Position numbers and translations under genes: made by a program. A stretch of DNA of 64,000 nt from assembly GCF_037975245.1 (NCBI RefSeq), contig NC_092567.1, positions 11,067,376-11,131,375 of the forward strand, written 5' to 3'. This DNA is from Apostichopus japonicus. Its lineage: Eukaryota; Echinodermata; Holothuroidea; Aspidochirotida; Stichopodidae. Within the stretch, counting starts at the first letter, position 1. Each line of letters starts with the position of its first letter. The notes below the pieces were generated by a model that worked only from the letters and a program-made list of their open reading frames with translations, had not been told where the DNA came from and did no database searches. Positions 1 to 12,823 of the stretch are shown one piece after another.

Positions 1-138
1 CCCCCCTTTGAAATCCTATATTAAAATGGGGGTTGAAAGGGGTCCCATTCTCCTAGTCCTGCAAACCGATTTCAAGTAGTAGATAACCTATGCATCTGCC
101 ATTAAAATGTGGTACATGGCTACATGAAGGTAACATGC
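1..138. repeat. Direct repeat copy A (cut by window start)
   Basis: 138 bp matching 12682-12823 with few differences, including CTAGTCCTGCAAACCGATTT and CATGGCTACATGAAGGTAAC. Similarity stops after ACATGC in both. Nothing identifies the element type. Confidence 0.85.
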
Positions 139-3100
139 TACAGTATACTATTTATCTCTTTGCAAATACAAATACTAGTCATTGTTCTTAGTACATTTTG
201 TTAGTTCTACACAATGAAACAATTTGAATCAAAAAAACATTTGATGTTATTTATAGAACTAGTTAGGCAAGATGTCCTTACGTACATATGGCCTGTAGAT
301 TTGATCACAAGTATGCAACACAACCCATTACAATTTCACAAACTGACTGTTGAGAAATTATTATGTAAAGACTCACCAAAATCTCCGTCACAAAGGAAGT
401 TATGTCATCAGTGATGTGTTCCCACTTGCTTTTTTCTTTCATTTTCTTGGAGGAAATGTACCAAAGAAATGTTGAAAATGGTATCACCTGGAGGTTAAAG
501 AAAAATATAAAATAACTCAACTTTCCATTCACTAGATTTATCAAGATGAAAATTGGTCGGGTCTGTGATCATTTTTGTAACAGACATCAACGTCTTCCCT
601 TGTTTCTTATTAATAAGTATATATGAATATTTTATATAGCTGTAATATCAGGGCAGCATATATATTGTTTTATATTTCTGTTTTTATTTTTGGGTATGTT
701 GGACTGACATACAGATAGCTAACAGCACAGGACTAATATCATTATTAAAAGCACCTTTGCCTTTATCTTAAAGCTGCTCTTTAGGAATATGTTTTGCATC
801 TGAGGTAATAAATACAGACAGTTATTTACAACACTTGAAGTGGTATCTGATCGACTCCATGTTACGGTCTATGAGTTGTGAACCCCCCCCCCCCCCCAAT
901 AAAAGACATATTTGGAAAATTGCTGGAATATTTCTAACAAATTTGTGAGCTTTCTTCCATAGTACTGCAACAGAAAATATATGTAGAAAGCACATGTGCT
1001 GGAGTTTCCTGGAAATATCTCTTAAACGGCCAGTATTATAACTGAAGTGCAAATAATGTACATCTTAAACAGAACACATTACGAGAATCCTTCAACACTG
1101 TTGACCAATGGCTAAGAATGGAATTCTGAATTACTTTGGTTTTTACTCTGAGGACATGCATAGGGTCCAGAAGCTACATGCATGTCTTGTATTACTGACT
1201 GACAACAACATATCCACACATTACAGTAAACCCACTAAAGACTTCCATTTGTAATCCCTTAGTATATAGCTCATTGACAAATGACATAAAACCTAAATTA
1301 TCTTCTGATTTAAATTTGACATCAATTTTCCTAGGTATTATATGTACTGAGAGGGGAAGGGTTGGAAAGGTTAGGATGGAAACAGAGATTTTTATGGTTC
1401 CTGTTAGTCATTCTATATGGTTCTAACTTAGTGTGGGTATGGTTCTAACTTAGTGTGTGTATGGGTCTCATTTTGTGTGCAGTGACTCTATTTAATTGTT
1501 AGGGCACATGCACTTATGAATTAAATTTATTGTTTATGAGCCTGCCATACATTTTACTGCCTAATTAGGCTGACAATACAGAGGAGTCTGGCTGCACTAT
1601 TAAGACCGAGTACTACGCTTACCTGCCACCCAGCACTACAGTATGACAAACTGATAAATTAGAAGGGATCAAGTCATCTGAATATTTTGTTCCTTCATTT
1701 ATGATGAATACACAAAACAAAGAAATGGACCTGGATATTAAACACATACACCTCTTTGTGTAGTTTTACACATTGGTATACAATACAATGTATGGCATGC
1801 AGTGTCTAACATATGGTGTATGTACTGTATGTTGAGGCCTTTATCTTCCCCTCTGGCCCTTAGGGAATTTGCTGGTCAAGCAAGATTCAAAACAATTGCT
1901 GTTCCTCCAGGATTTAGGCAGTAACAAAATCACTTTCTACCCAGAATCAAATCTAATTATAACTACAACCCAGCTTACCAGTCCTGCTATACACTAATTA
2001 TACACTAATCATTACCATCAGCATATTGTAAACCATTCTGTGCAAGATACACATCATGTGACCCCAAAGATCGTCTCAAGAAAGATTAATCCACATTTAC
2101 CTAATGAGGAGATAAAGACAAAGACAATAAGAATCATATCTGAACTAGATGTTTTAATGCAAACGATAAAATCCCTTGTTTTTGAGTTTGCCTTTTTTAA
2201 TATTTACTCAACAGTTATTCCATTGCTCACAGATACACAAGCTTATGCTAAAATGACTCAATAATTGCAAGTTCATTCATTTTATTGCAAGGCGCTCTTA
2301 TTTTAAAGTTGAATAATTTTTGGAAATTTATCCATAAAGAAAACAAAAGGCAAAACTTCGTAACATGTTTGCAATCCTATGGTTTAGACTAATTTGGTCA
2401 GCACACTTTCTAATTGGTACTTTTAACGTTGTTTGGTGCAGCAGGCCAATAAAGTTGTTCCCAAATTTCTAACTCTATTACTTTGAAGTCAAGCAAAGTT
2501 AGGCAATATTACTGGTCTAGATTGCTTTTTTTTTTCAAACTATCTGCATACCAGTGTGAAGCAAAGGCTGCTCTATTACATAAATGTTAGTGTTTTTGCT
2601 TTCACAACTTTCCCAGTAACTTAATTTCTAACTTTGCCAATATGCAGCAACATGATGCACCCCCCCCCCCCCCCACCCAAACACACTCTTATAACAGAAA
2701 AACTGAATTACACAATAACTTTAAGAACAGAAAAATAATACAAATGCATTAAAGATTTCAGATGACATAACATGCTGAATCCTAAAAGAACTTGTCATAT
2801 TGTGTTGTATGATCTTCTGTGATAGAATCGTAAATTGTTGCTAGACATAGTGCAATACTCAATACCTATCATCATCCTTGACAACTATTTAATATGATGG
2901 GATAGGTGGACCTTGCCATAAATTACATAATATCCACTCAACCTGGAGATGTGACAACAGAAAGCCTTCATTAGCATTATATGCTCACACAGGAATGAAA
3001 CTGTTACATTATGAAACAATGGATGTCTAATGACCATTAAAATTGGTCAGATTTGAAAGATTAGAGATGTCCTTGGCATCAGAATTTCATCCTCTTGAAA

Positions 3101-6100
3101 ACTACAATTATGGTACAATTTGTAGAGATGATGCTACAATTAGGGAAGCACTGGACAAAAGAGGTCTCACAGAATCCCTAAGACACAACTTTTAGCAGTG
3201 TTCTAACTGGATTGTTCATATTTTAGGTCTTGTTTTGCAGTGATTGGGGGTTGGGGGGTCCTGGATGATAGACTTTTCGGTGAGGAAATTTCCCTTGAGG
3301 GATCATCTGATATGTCATGGAGTAAATATATCCAATTAAAAACTTGCATTCTCATGGAGGAGGGGGATGGGTGGAAGGGGTAAGAATCAGGTGGTGGACC
3401 ATACAATCATTACCCTGATAATGTAAACTGTACGCATGTCTTCAAAGAGCTGTAATCCGGATATGAAACTGGTAATTCCCTAAACAGGCTGATCTCAGGA
3501 CTGAATAATTCCAGTTTACCTGATGATGAGAAAAAACAAAATGCATTTGGTCATCAGTTATAATGTTATTATTTATGTAAATTGACATCACCCGGTCTGC
3601 AAGTAGCTTCATTCTACCATGTAACATTGTCAAACACAGAACACAGCTACTATAAACATACAGTATGGTATGCTACTGTAGTTTCAAAATAAATCACTCA
3701 GTTATAATTATAATAACAATGTAAAGAAACTAATGCAACTAGAATACAAATATATAGACTGTACAAGATGAGTTCAAGGTCTCATAATGCTTCCCACAGT
3801 GTATATACAGCTCACCTAATACCAAACTAATTGACATATAAAGAAACATTAATTTGAAACTGAGACAAGCATTGAATCTTCAATACAATCTTTAAGCAAT
3901 ACCACTAGCAATCCAGTCTGGTTTATATTCAATTGAGAAACACAAGTAATAACAATGTAACCCTGAAAACAGATGGAGCCTGAAGAAAACATGATGACTG
4001 TTTCGGTCACATAGTTTAGGAACCATTGGTTCACTGTACTGTCTAGAGGTTGATGAATTTGTAGGATTTCGGAAATGATGACATTGTACTATAATTGATT
4101 GAGTTAAAGTACATATTTTTCTATCTGCAGACTTTGACATATAGTTGTTATTTCATAACATGTTGTTCCGTGCAGTCCTGTTGTGAGAGGGGGAGGGTTG
4201 GGTGGAGGCTACAGTTGTACGTCAGCTAAGTGCCCAGTGAAATATGTGATAAAGAATGATATACTTTTAACTTTGGATAAACAAAGACTTAAAAAAAGTG
4301 GATCTGGTGACACAACTGTGCATGGAACTGTGCCTGGCTCTCTATGTTACTGATTTTGCGTACACCTTATTTGAATGATGCTTCTTTAGCCTCACAAGAT
4401 GTGATTGTGAATCTTAGAACTGGTGTGCGACAGTTTATCAGGAGTTTGGCTAAAATTAACAAAGAAGTAGGAAAGGAGATACAAACCCAACCATAATCTT
4501 CAGCTGATATGATAGACATCTTTGAGATGAATAATAAAGGTGGAGTTGATTTGCATTCTACTGTCCAATTTTATATTTCAAATCATATTTCCAATATTTA
4601 AGCAAATGCTAAAAACAGTAATCTCTACTGTACTACAGTCAATAAATATCATAACAAACATAGCACATTAAATTTCAAGATTATATCCATAGTTGTGTGA
4701 CATATGTGTGACCTACCTAAATTAATCAAGGTGTTCTTGTTTGATGGAGTGTTCATTACAAATACTTCTAACACAAAGCTCAGCAATACAGACTTAGTTG
4801 ACTTCTTTAATGTTTCTACAGCATTATGGAATATCTAAAATGGTATTTCAAGTTTTTTTTATTTTAATCTGAAGAAAATAAATACCTACACAGAAGACAT
4901 ATTTGTAGGTAACCCAAGCTACTTTCATATAAACCAACAAGTTGTCTTCCAGTTTTACAATTCTGGGAGTGTCAGGAGTTCTAGAAGACTTTATTCATAT
5001 GAGTCTAGAAGGCAATTTTTATTTCAGTTTGGCAAATGGTAAAATGTACCAGAGGGTGTTGAGGTAGCTATTGTGTCATACTGTAGCAAGGTCATTACAA
5101 ACATACCAAGTACTGGATTAATCCAGCAAGAATCCGATCGTTTTAATGTCCTTACTACAGTAGGGCGTAATCCTGTCAGTTGTATTTTGAGAAGATGAGT
5201 TAAAACTTTATATACATTATTTTAGTGAGAGTGAATGGAGATAAAAGAGTATTCCTCGATCTGCGACGCTATCCATAAAATCTACCACACATCTTTGAAA
5301 CGTTATCAATACTGTTCAACACTTACCATTAATGTGATTACCATCACATGGAGGAAATATCAGATGATGAACCATTCATTGTCCTTGTCAACACAGTATG
5401 AACGTGACTTCCATCAAAAACTGCTAACTACAGGTGGAATAGGTGATCCCCTAACAGCTCGCTTCATAATTAACCTAATGAAGAGAAAAGAAAGTGATGT
5501 GAATGAGATTTAAGTCCTAATTATAGGAGACATTGAGAATGTCAGTCAGAAATAGTCTCTGGCTAACTACCATGTATACATGAACAATCACAGAGAAAAA
5601 AATACAGAGGAAGGAAAGTACAGTTCAGTTTCCAATAACCAGGTATTAAGTGTAAAAACAATTAGCCAGTTAAGCATCAAACTTGAACCGGGTTGTCCGT
5701 TGTTTAGTGGAAGTGGCACATAAAGGTGTGGTGCAGTGATATAAATGAGCTCCCAAAGGAGAGTCCAACCTCACACGAACCCAACCATGCATGGTTTGGG
5801 CTTGACTGAGAAATTTGTGAGATTTCGCACCTCTCTTTCGTATTGAGGACAGAACGTCTTTTGAATTTCCACTCATTAGGAGATACTGTAATTGTATCTA
5901 ATTTAGTGTGTCAGCTTTGGTGGATGTGTTTTCATATTATTATTTTTTATTTAATGGCACCAGGCCCTCGAGACTGCATTGGCTACCTTGACCTAGTTAC
6001 ACCATTCTCGGGGGGAAGGGGGGTCTCTTTCTAGATTTTAGATCACCAAAGGTTTATAAAGTACCCTGTTCAGCTGGTCAATAGCCATACAATATGGTCA

Positions 6101-7874
6101 GTTCTTTCTACAAATTTGGCAGATGAAGACACTTATAACCTCAAAATTTTGAGTTAAAAGTTTTGAGAGATGAAAAAGTCAAAATTTTGACTTTTGAGGT
6201 GAAAATCTTGAGATAAAAATTCCAAATATTGAGAAAGCAAATTCCAAATTTTGAAATTTGGGGACACTTATATATTTTCTTAAGCTACCGTACTTAGTCG
6301 CCGAAGTAAGATCAGTCTTGAGACCAATTAGATTTCTTAAATCCAACTGCAGTGACTGGCTCAGCAATGTTTAAAAATTAAACAAGCATAAGTGACAATT
6401 CTTTATTCACAGCTGTACATTCTCAGATTAGTAGGAAGTATTTCCAATTGTGTTTATAGTGTTTATAGTGGCTGGACTTACAAGGGTAATGCAAAGCTCT
6501 CCAAATCTTCAGTACAGTATTTTCACATAGTTTCTGGAATCTGCATTTTGAGCACATGAGGACATGTCAGTAATAGAAATACTTAATCTGATTTTACTCT
6601 GTGGAATATATAGCTGAGCCCTGGCCGGGTGCTGGGGGCTTCAGAAGAGCTCTGTAACATCTCTTCTACTTCATGTCCTCTTGTACTAAGTATGAAGCAT
6701 GTAAATACATGTTAGAGAGAAAAATGTAATTTCTATGAAGTATAAATCTAAGCCCTGGTGGGGGTCCCTGGGGACTTTAGCTGAGGCATTTTCACTTTTC
6801 AGATATTTAATGTTCTCTGATAGTGATTTTGCAGACCAAGTGGAGCCTATGGGGGAAGGGGGGGGGGCCAAGTGCTCACCACCCTAATGCCAGTGCCTGT
6901 ATATGTTTGAATATGTTTATGTTAAATGGTAGTTAGCTCTCAAATATGCAAGGAAGACATGTTATCACGACATGATATTGATAAAGAGTGGCAGGGAAAT
7001 TTAAATTCCTTAACCATGCTTGCTAGCCATCAGTTTGGTGAATCAAGTCACAACAACCAGATTTACTTCATTCTTACCATTCCTATGGAACTCTGTGCAT
7101 CAAGAAGTGCAGGATACTGGAAGAAGCTTGATAGGTTCATAGGTCCTGATCTCCTCTATCAAGTACAGTCTCTGTCTTCATAATTACTAGAGGGTTTCTT
7201 CCTACCGTTGAATTATTACATCATGGAGCCGTCAGACTGAGCCTCAGTGATTTCTAAATCAAAAGTGAAACACTAAACATGAAATCAAATTAGTTATTCA
7301 GATATTTTTAGACTTCAGAAACAAAAGTATACTCACTTACAAAGAAAACCCATGGTAGCAGTTCCACTTTGATCCAATCATTGATCATTTTATGTTAGTG
7401 ATTAGTGTTTGGTTTCTGAAGCTTTTTGAAAGTTCTTAGGAACTTTTGCATTCAGATAGCAACGTGACACTACAGCAGTCTTTGTGAGCAATCAACTTTA
7501 CATGTTAGTTGTAAAAGACCCCTACACCTTTAGTAAGTAAATTATGTAAAAGTGCATAATTGATTTGTGATATTGAAGCTAAAGATACGTCAATAGGAAC
7601 TGAGCATTACCAGCACAAACCCTGGAAATTCTGGATATGTTCCAATAATGGGTTGTCTTTGACCAGCAAGGGAAGTCTAAAGCACTGCAGTATTATGGGT
7701 GACAAACTACAAAAATGTTTGTATATGATATGGGATATTGAATCTCAATCTCTGGAAAACCTTGCACTTCATTTGACCTTTACTCACTGGCAGGTTAGTA
7801 CTTAAATCTACAATATACCAGGAGAGGAAACAACTCCAGAGTACTTTAAGAGTAGGTTTTTATGACTACATAGT
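139..7874. other. Non-coding, intronic or intergenic
   Basis: AT-rich sequence with poly-C runs (883-898, 2660-2674). Plus-strand open stretches at 5235-5513, 6926-7183 and 7560-7805 have no recognisable family and are separated by stops. They may be relics of an old element, but no claim is made. Upstream exons of the LRR gene were not recognised here. Confidence 0.5.
6130..6262. repeat. AAATTTTGA low-complexity tract
   Basis: Irregular repetition of words such as CAAAATTTTGA and CTTGAGATAAA on both strands; no protein signal. A similar but inverted-looking tract is at 13518-13925. Confidence 0.75.
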
Positions 7875-7883
7875 TTGAATAAA

Positions 7884-8173
7884 GGCCGTGGCTATTCTTA
7901 CGACTAGTCGTAACAATTATTTATAAACTATTCTTACGACATCGGCGAATTCATGCGAATTAAAAGTAAATAAAGCAACTGCGCATATAGTAGGGGTAAC
8001 CCTAACCCTAACTCTAACACTCAATCCAACCCTTACCCTAAACCTAACCCTAACCGGAAATTATTGTTTCTCCTGGTCGTAAAAAAAGTACTCCTAGTCG
8101 TAAAAATAGCAACTGTGCATGCGCAAAAGGGTATTATTGTTACAACTAGTCGTAAGAATATTTAGCCACTTTG
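7884..8173. mobile_element. MITE with TIRs, 9-bp target duplication and telomere-like core
   Basis: Inverted ends share GTGGCTA...TTCTTACGACTAG (left 7888 onward, right reversed from 8169). The 9-bp sequence TTGAATAAA occurs immediately outside both ends (7875-7883 and 8174-8182), as in Mutator-like or other long-TSD elements. CGACTAGTCG-type palindromes repeat near each end. The centre (about 7996-8057) holds degenerate CCCTAA repeats. No coding capacity. Confidence 0.8.
7996..8057. repeat. Degenerate telomere-like (CCCTAA)n
   Basis: About ten degenerate units such as CCCTAA, ACCCTA and AACCTA. It lies inside the MITE 7884-8173, so it is part of a mobile element rather than a former chromosome end. 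Confidence 0.85.
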
Positions 8174-8182
8174 TTGAATAAA

Positions 8183-8822
8183 ACCTTTCAGATACAGTAG
8201 TTGGATGATCTCGCAAATGTAGAACACTTCCTCAATAAACTAATGTGATCAGTATTCTGAGGGAGGAAACCCTCTCCTTCAACTTGTAACCAACTAACAG
8301 GCTAGCATCACCATATTTCAGCTAGTCCTACATTGTGCTGATCCTAGGACACGCTTTATGCTGGCATTGCGAACTTTTGAATGTTGTCATTAAAGCCATT
8401 GGACTAGGCCATCGTTAGGCTGCACTTTTCTTATATGACTAAAGAAGACCTAAGCCATAACTTCAACGTTATGATGTCCCTGTCCTTGTAGGTACATAGC
8501 CTAACAATATGAAAGGAAAACACGACATACATTTCTTCTTTGACAATTGCAATATACTTAGTCTGTTTCTTTCAGTATCACCATCTGGAATATATTGCAA
8601 TATCTTCATATTAGTAAGCCAGTACTGTAGCTTCAGGGAATCACGTTAAACAAACAGAGAAGTACAAGTTGTACAACCATACAACCGTTCTTCAAACGCT
8701 GCTTTACACTGTGTCGTTGGTTTGTTTAGATATTGAAGATGAGACTTGTTCAAGTCGTTTCATTGGCCACGAGGGAAATACCCCTCTTTTTCAGATAAAT
8801 GATCAATCTTCCAATTCAAATA
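8183..8822. other. Non-coding, nothing recognised
   Basis: No splice-supported exon, TIR or tandem structure was seen between the MITE at 7884-8173 and the hAT element at 8831. Confidence 0.5.
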
Positions 8823-9171
8823 ATAGCAATCAGTGGCGTAGCTACGGGGGGCGTGGGGGCGACAGCCCCCCATGAAAGCTCGTCGCCCCCCAGTCGCCCC
8901 CCCCCACTGGGATTTTGGGTGTCGAAAAAAAATTACATGTGCGAAAAAAAATATATCATTGGTCTGAATGGTCTCGAATCTCCATGATGACCACTCATGA
9001 ACGACCCTTCGACCGCGGACCGGCAGTAGGCTATAGTTGCTGAAAACCTGACGTGACATAGCTCATAGGCCGAGAAGTCTACAGTAGTCGCACTGTACTG
9101 AAAACGCATGTTAACGACCGTCGAATAATATAATTCTTGCTCTACAAGACTACAGAACACATAATGTTTAC

Positions 9172-10281
9172 CAGTGGCGGCGGAACCGGGGGGGCTTGGG
9201 GGGGGGGGGGGCTCAGCCCCCCCCCCCCCAATGAAAAAGGTTGAGGGGGCAAATGCATGATAAGCCCCCCCCCCCCCAATATTTACCAAGGCTCCGAAAC
9301 GTGCATCTGCCCATTTTTCAATGCATACTTGTCGATCTGTCCGATGCACACGTATACTATATATATAGGTGTAATATTTTAGTAATTGCTGGGGGACCCT
9401 CGGCCCGTCCCCTGGCTATAGACCACATTGTCACCCCAACCGCGTCTTCACGCCCCGTGAAAAGTGGAAGCAGTGAGTGTGAGTACCGGTAAGCGTAACA
9501 CAACTTCGTCTTAGGCCAATGACTTGCCTCATTTCAGCCAGTTCTCCAACATCCCCTTACTTAGTGGCGGAGCGTCCATATATACAGTCAGGGGGCGGAT
9601 GCCCCCCCCCCCCTGACGGACTCAAATGGACTGCTGGCGCCCTTTTCAGCTTTTCACTACTTTTTACTTATTCGCGATTATTGACTATTTTATTGCGCTC
9701 TCATATACCTATTGACATTTGTCATATTCTGTTGGTGTAATTTTTCGACAAAATGGCGACGACACCTTTTTATTCTCCGTTAATCTGCAAATTAGCAAGG
9801 CCCGGAAAGGGTCATTTCCTGCAATCTAGGGAGTATCTTTTCTCAAAAATTTTCTGTACGCTCCGCGCCAACTTGTGGTGGCGCTCCGCTTAGATAGTGT
9901 CGAAAGCGCCCCTACAGACCATTCTTGTCCCCCCCCCCGTCCAATACCCCTAGCTCCGCCACTGCCCTTACTACACTCAAAAACGTCTTTGCGAGTACAC
10001 TACGAGGAATAGCTACTCTCTTAAAACACCATCGAACATACAAATTACAATGTTTTTACAGACTTTTAGGTGCAATCTGAGAAATTGCAGGCTTGAGACC
10101 CATATTTTAGGGCTAGGTATTCGCAGCATTAAACACTCGGGAAGTGCCGTTTCCGGCCATCTGGGGGTTTGAAAAAACCCAATATTTTCTTGTACGCTCC
10201 TCGCCAACCGATGGTGGCGCTCCGCTTAGATAGTCTCCACACATTAGCCCCCCCAATAATTTTTCCGTTCCGCCGCGCCTG
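9172..10281. mobile_element. Nested hAT-type element (CAGTGGCGGCGGA TIR)
   Basis: This begins CAGTGGCGGCGGA and ends TCCGCCGCGCCTG, an inverted repeat with two mismatches. It is flanked by the exact 8-bp duplication ATGTTTAC at 9164-9171 and 10282-10289. It is inserted in 8831-11712 and itself carries 9562-9964. No coding region is seen. The hairpin module lies at about 10200-10234. Confidence 0.88.
9562..9964. mobile_element. Nested hAT MITE (CAGTGGCGGAGCGTCC family), third level
   Basis: The left end TAGTGGCGGAGC (first base changed from C) and right end GCTCCGCCACTG are inverted repeats. The 8-bp duplication CCCTTACT is exact (9554-9561 and 9965-9972). This is the innermost of three nested elements. 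Other copies of the same ~390-bp family occur at 10683-11229, 15223-15604 and 38367-38767. Confidence 0.9.
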
Positions 10282-10682
10282 ATGTTTACTACTGAATCTG
10301 TGTGTTCGACTGTTCGGGCAAACTTTGCCTTTGTCACTCTTTTTTTTAAATATCCATAATCCCTAACATGCAAATAAATACTAATACAAACAGCCTATCA
10401 TTATCTTGTAACCAGTGCGTATTAACTGATCAAACAAGCTAGTGAGCAATACTATACCCTTATAGAAAGGTGGTCTCCAGGTACTTGAATGCCAAAGAAG
10501 ATGTTAATAGGTAAAAAATGCTGACATCATACACATGTTTCTCACATCATTGCTCGCGTCATTGCCTCAATACCCTGTTACATTTTCAATCTGGTTTTCA
10601 CTTCTGGGACGTACCCTGATGCTCTTAAAACCACTAACAACCAAATTTTCAAGAAAGGAGGCAACACTATCATTGAGAACTA

Positions 10683-11229
10683 CCCCCCCCCCCCCCGACG
10701 GACTCGAATGGACTGCTGGCGCCCTTTTCAGCTTTTTAAGCATGTTTTACTTCGCGATTATTGACTTTTTCATTTCACTCTCATCTACCTATTGACATTT
10801 GTCACATTTTGTTGGTGTAGTTTACTGACAAAATGCTCTAACGTACGGCGGTATTTAATTTATCGGCACTTAATTCTGTTGTACGAAACTCTTTCCAAGA
10901 ACTGTACGGGGTTTTCGATCTATTTTTTTCGAAAACATGAGCACTCACAAAGATACCACGGGGATTGTGATGAAGCGCATGTACTTTCAACACCCATATA
11001 AACTTCCACTTGTCACAAATGTCGATGACACATATTTATTCTTCGTTTACCTCCAATTAGCAAGGCCCGGAAAGAGTCATTTCCGGCAATCTAGGGAAAA
11101 TCTTTACTCAAAAAAAATCTGTACGCTCCGCGCCAACCTGTGGTGGCGCTCCGCTTAGATAGTGTCGAAACCCCCCCTATAGGCCATTCTCGCCCCCCCC
11201 CCCGACCAATACCCCTAGCTCCGCCACTG
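10683..11229. mobile_element. Left-truncated copy of the 9562-type hAT MITE
   Basis: Homology to 9562-9964 starts at a poly-C run, just inside the normal left end, and runs to the intact right end CTAGCTCCGCCACTG at 11229. The middle contains about 150 bp more than the other copies. The left TIR is missing, so no target duplication can be tested. Confidence 0.75.
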
Positions 11230-11720
11230 CCGGCCAATCAGTCTATCACCAAAATAATATTTTAGACGCAATCTAGTTCGGTCATTTCAGTATGTTACTT
11301 GGCTGAAAGCCCAGTCAATCTTTCTTTATTTTCCACACGCAATTTTCAGATTTGTCGAAAACTGTCAATGCCGGTGTCAAACTCACAAAAGATTTGTCAT
11401 GATATTTCAAAGTAACTTACCAGATTGTTTTTTTTTTTTTCTATTTCACTAAACTCTTTGATGACCATATCATAACATGGGATCTCAAAATAAAGGATGT
11501 TGAGAAAACTTTAGAGCACCTAAGAAGGCCTGGGAAGTGTCATTTCCAACGATCTGGGAGGCCCTTTTAGCTAAAAATTTACGGTACGCTGCGCGCCAAC
11601 TCATGGTGGCGCTCCGCTTAGATAGTAACAAAAAAATGGTCAAGCCCCCCAGAAAATGTTCAAGCCCCCCAGCGCCCCCCCCCCACTGAAAAAAATCCTG
11701 GCTACGCCACTGATAGCAAT

Positions 11721-12681
11721 TTACAACAAAATGGCAAATTCCTTGTATCTAGGAGTGAGGTCTTCAACATTATGCTGCGAAATGTCAATTCATCATTTTG
11801 CACCTCGATAATTTTCTGGTAATTTTGCGTTCATAGAATCTTCTATAGCCGCTTGAAGTGTATACGTGTTATGGGTCGTAGCGTATAAGTCTTATGGAAA
11901 AGACAAAACAATACTTAGTTATTACACTGCAACTCACCAAATTACAATTTGGACGGCATCTTGACTATTCACAACAGATCTTCCGAAGTCCAAATATAAA
12001 AGGGGTCCGGCACTAAATATATAATAAAAACGCAATATGCAAATAATGAAAATATTTTGATGGTCTTGACCATTCCAGTAAAGCAAAGATAAGGGGCTGG
12101 TGTAAGTTCCAAAGAAAAACGCGTACTATCGCCTAGCGAAATCTATCGTGATAGTATTTCGTCACTACAAGTGTCACCAAGACAGCATGAAAATTAGACA
12201 TGTTTGGCACTTTTCAGGATATTGTTTACTACGAGCTCACAAAGAAGTCAATATTTTATCATTTCTAAAGACTTTTGAAATGACGAGATGAAAGTATTTT
12301 GGTATTTCAACATTAATCAGAAAATTTCTAAATTATACACTTGGATAGAAGTCGGGGAGGGGTGGGAGGGGGGCAATGTTACATTCAGCTGAGAAGAAGG
12401 CCACTGCTACGAGTGTACACCCCTCCCCCCCCCCCTTACGACTTTACAAAAACATTGTTCATAGGTAAAACTGCATGGTGTATGGAGCCAATTTAAGACC
12501 TAATTGGTGGTCTAATTATGCCTCGGGGTGCACCAGTTAACATCAATTTTCAAAAAGAATTCAGGAGACGGGGCTACTGAGATTTGCCTTCAACAAGCCA
12601 ACGACCACACCTCCGCCATTTTTAAATTCTCTAGCCTTTCCATAATAGTGTAGGACCTACCTAAGTCAGTTGGGATTTGCT
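11721..12681. other. Non-coding, nothing firm
   Basis: Contains a G-rich segment (12350-12373) facing a C-rich one (12420-12436), which could pair. No element ends were found. Confidence 0.5.
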
Positions 12682-12823
12682 CCCCCCCCCCTTGAAATCC
12701 TATATTAAAATGGGGGTTGAGAAGGGGTCCCATCTTCCTAGTCCTGCAAACCGATTTCAAGTAGTAGATAACCAATGCATCTGCCATTAAAATCAGTTAC
12801 ATGGCTACATGAAGGTAACATGC
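12682..12823. repeat. Direct repeat copy B
   Basis: Second copy of 1-138 in the same orientation, starting in a poly-C run. It is an interspersed repeat end or one side of a 12.7-kb segment bracketed by direct repeats. Confidence 0.85.

Larger units (their letters stand above)
8831..11712. mobile_element. hAT-type DNA transposon (CAGTGGCGTAGC TIR), host of nested insertions
   Basis: Left end CAGTGGCGTAGC at 8831 and right end GCTACGCCACTG at 11712 are perfect inverted repeats. The 8-bp target duplication ATAGCAAT is identical on both sides (8823-8830 and 11713-11720), diagnostic of hAT insertion. Subterminal G/C runs can pair with each other. No transposase reading frame remains. Another hAT element (9172-10281) is inserted inside, and a truncated copy (10683-11229) of the 9562-type family lies nearby. 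The hairpin module is at about 11591-11626 near the right end. Confidence 0.92.

Noticed and set aside
7996-8057. CCCTAA tract as a former telomere or fusion point
   Set aside because: It lies within a TIR element with a 9-bp duplication, so a transposon origin explains it better.
8933-9349. 138-codon minus-strand open frame
   Set aside because: It crosses the junction of two nested hAT elements and is full of Gly/Pro runs from homopolymers.
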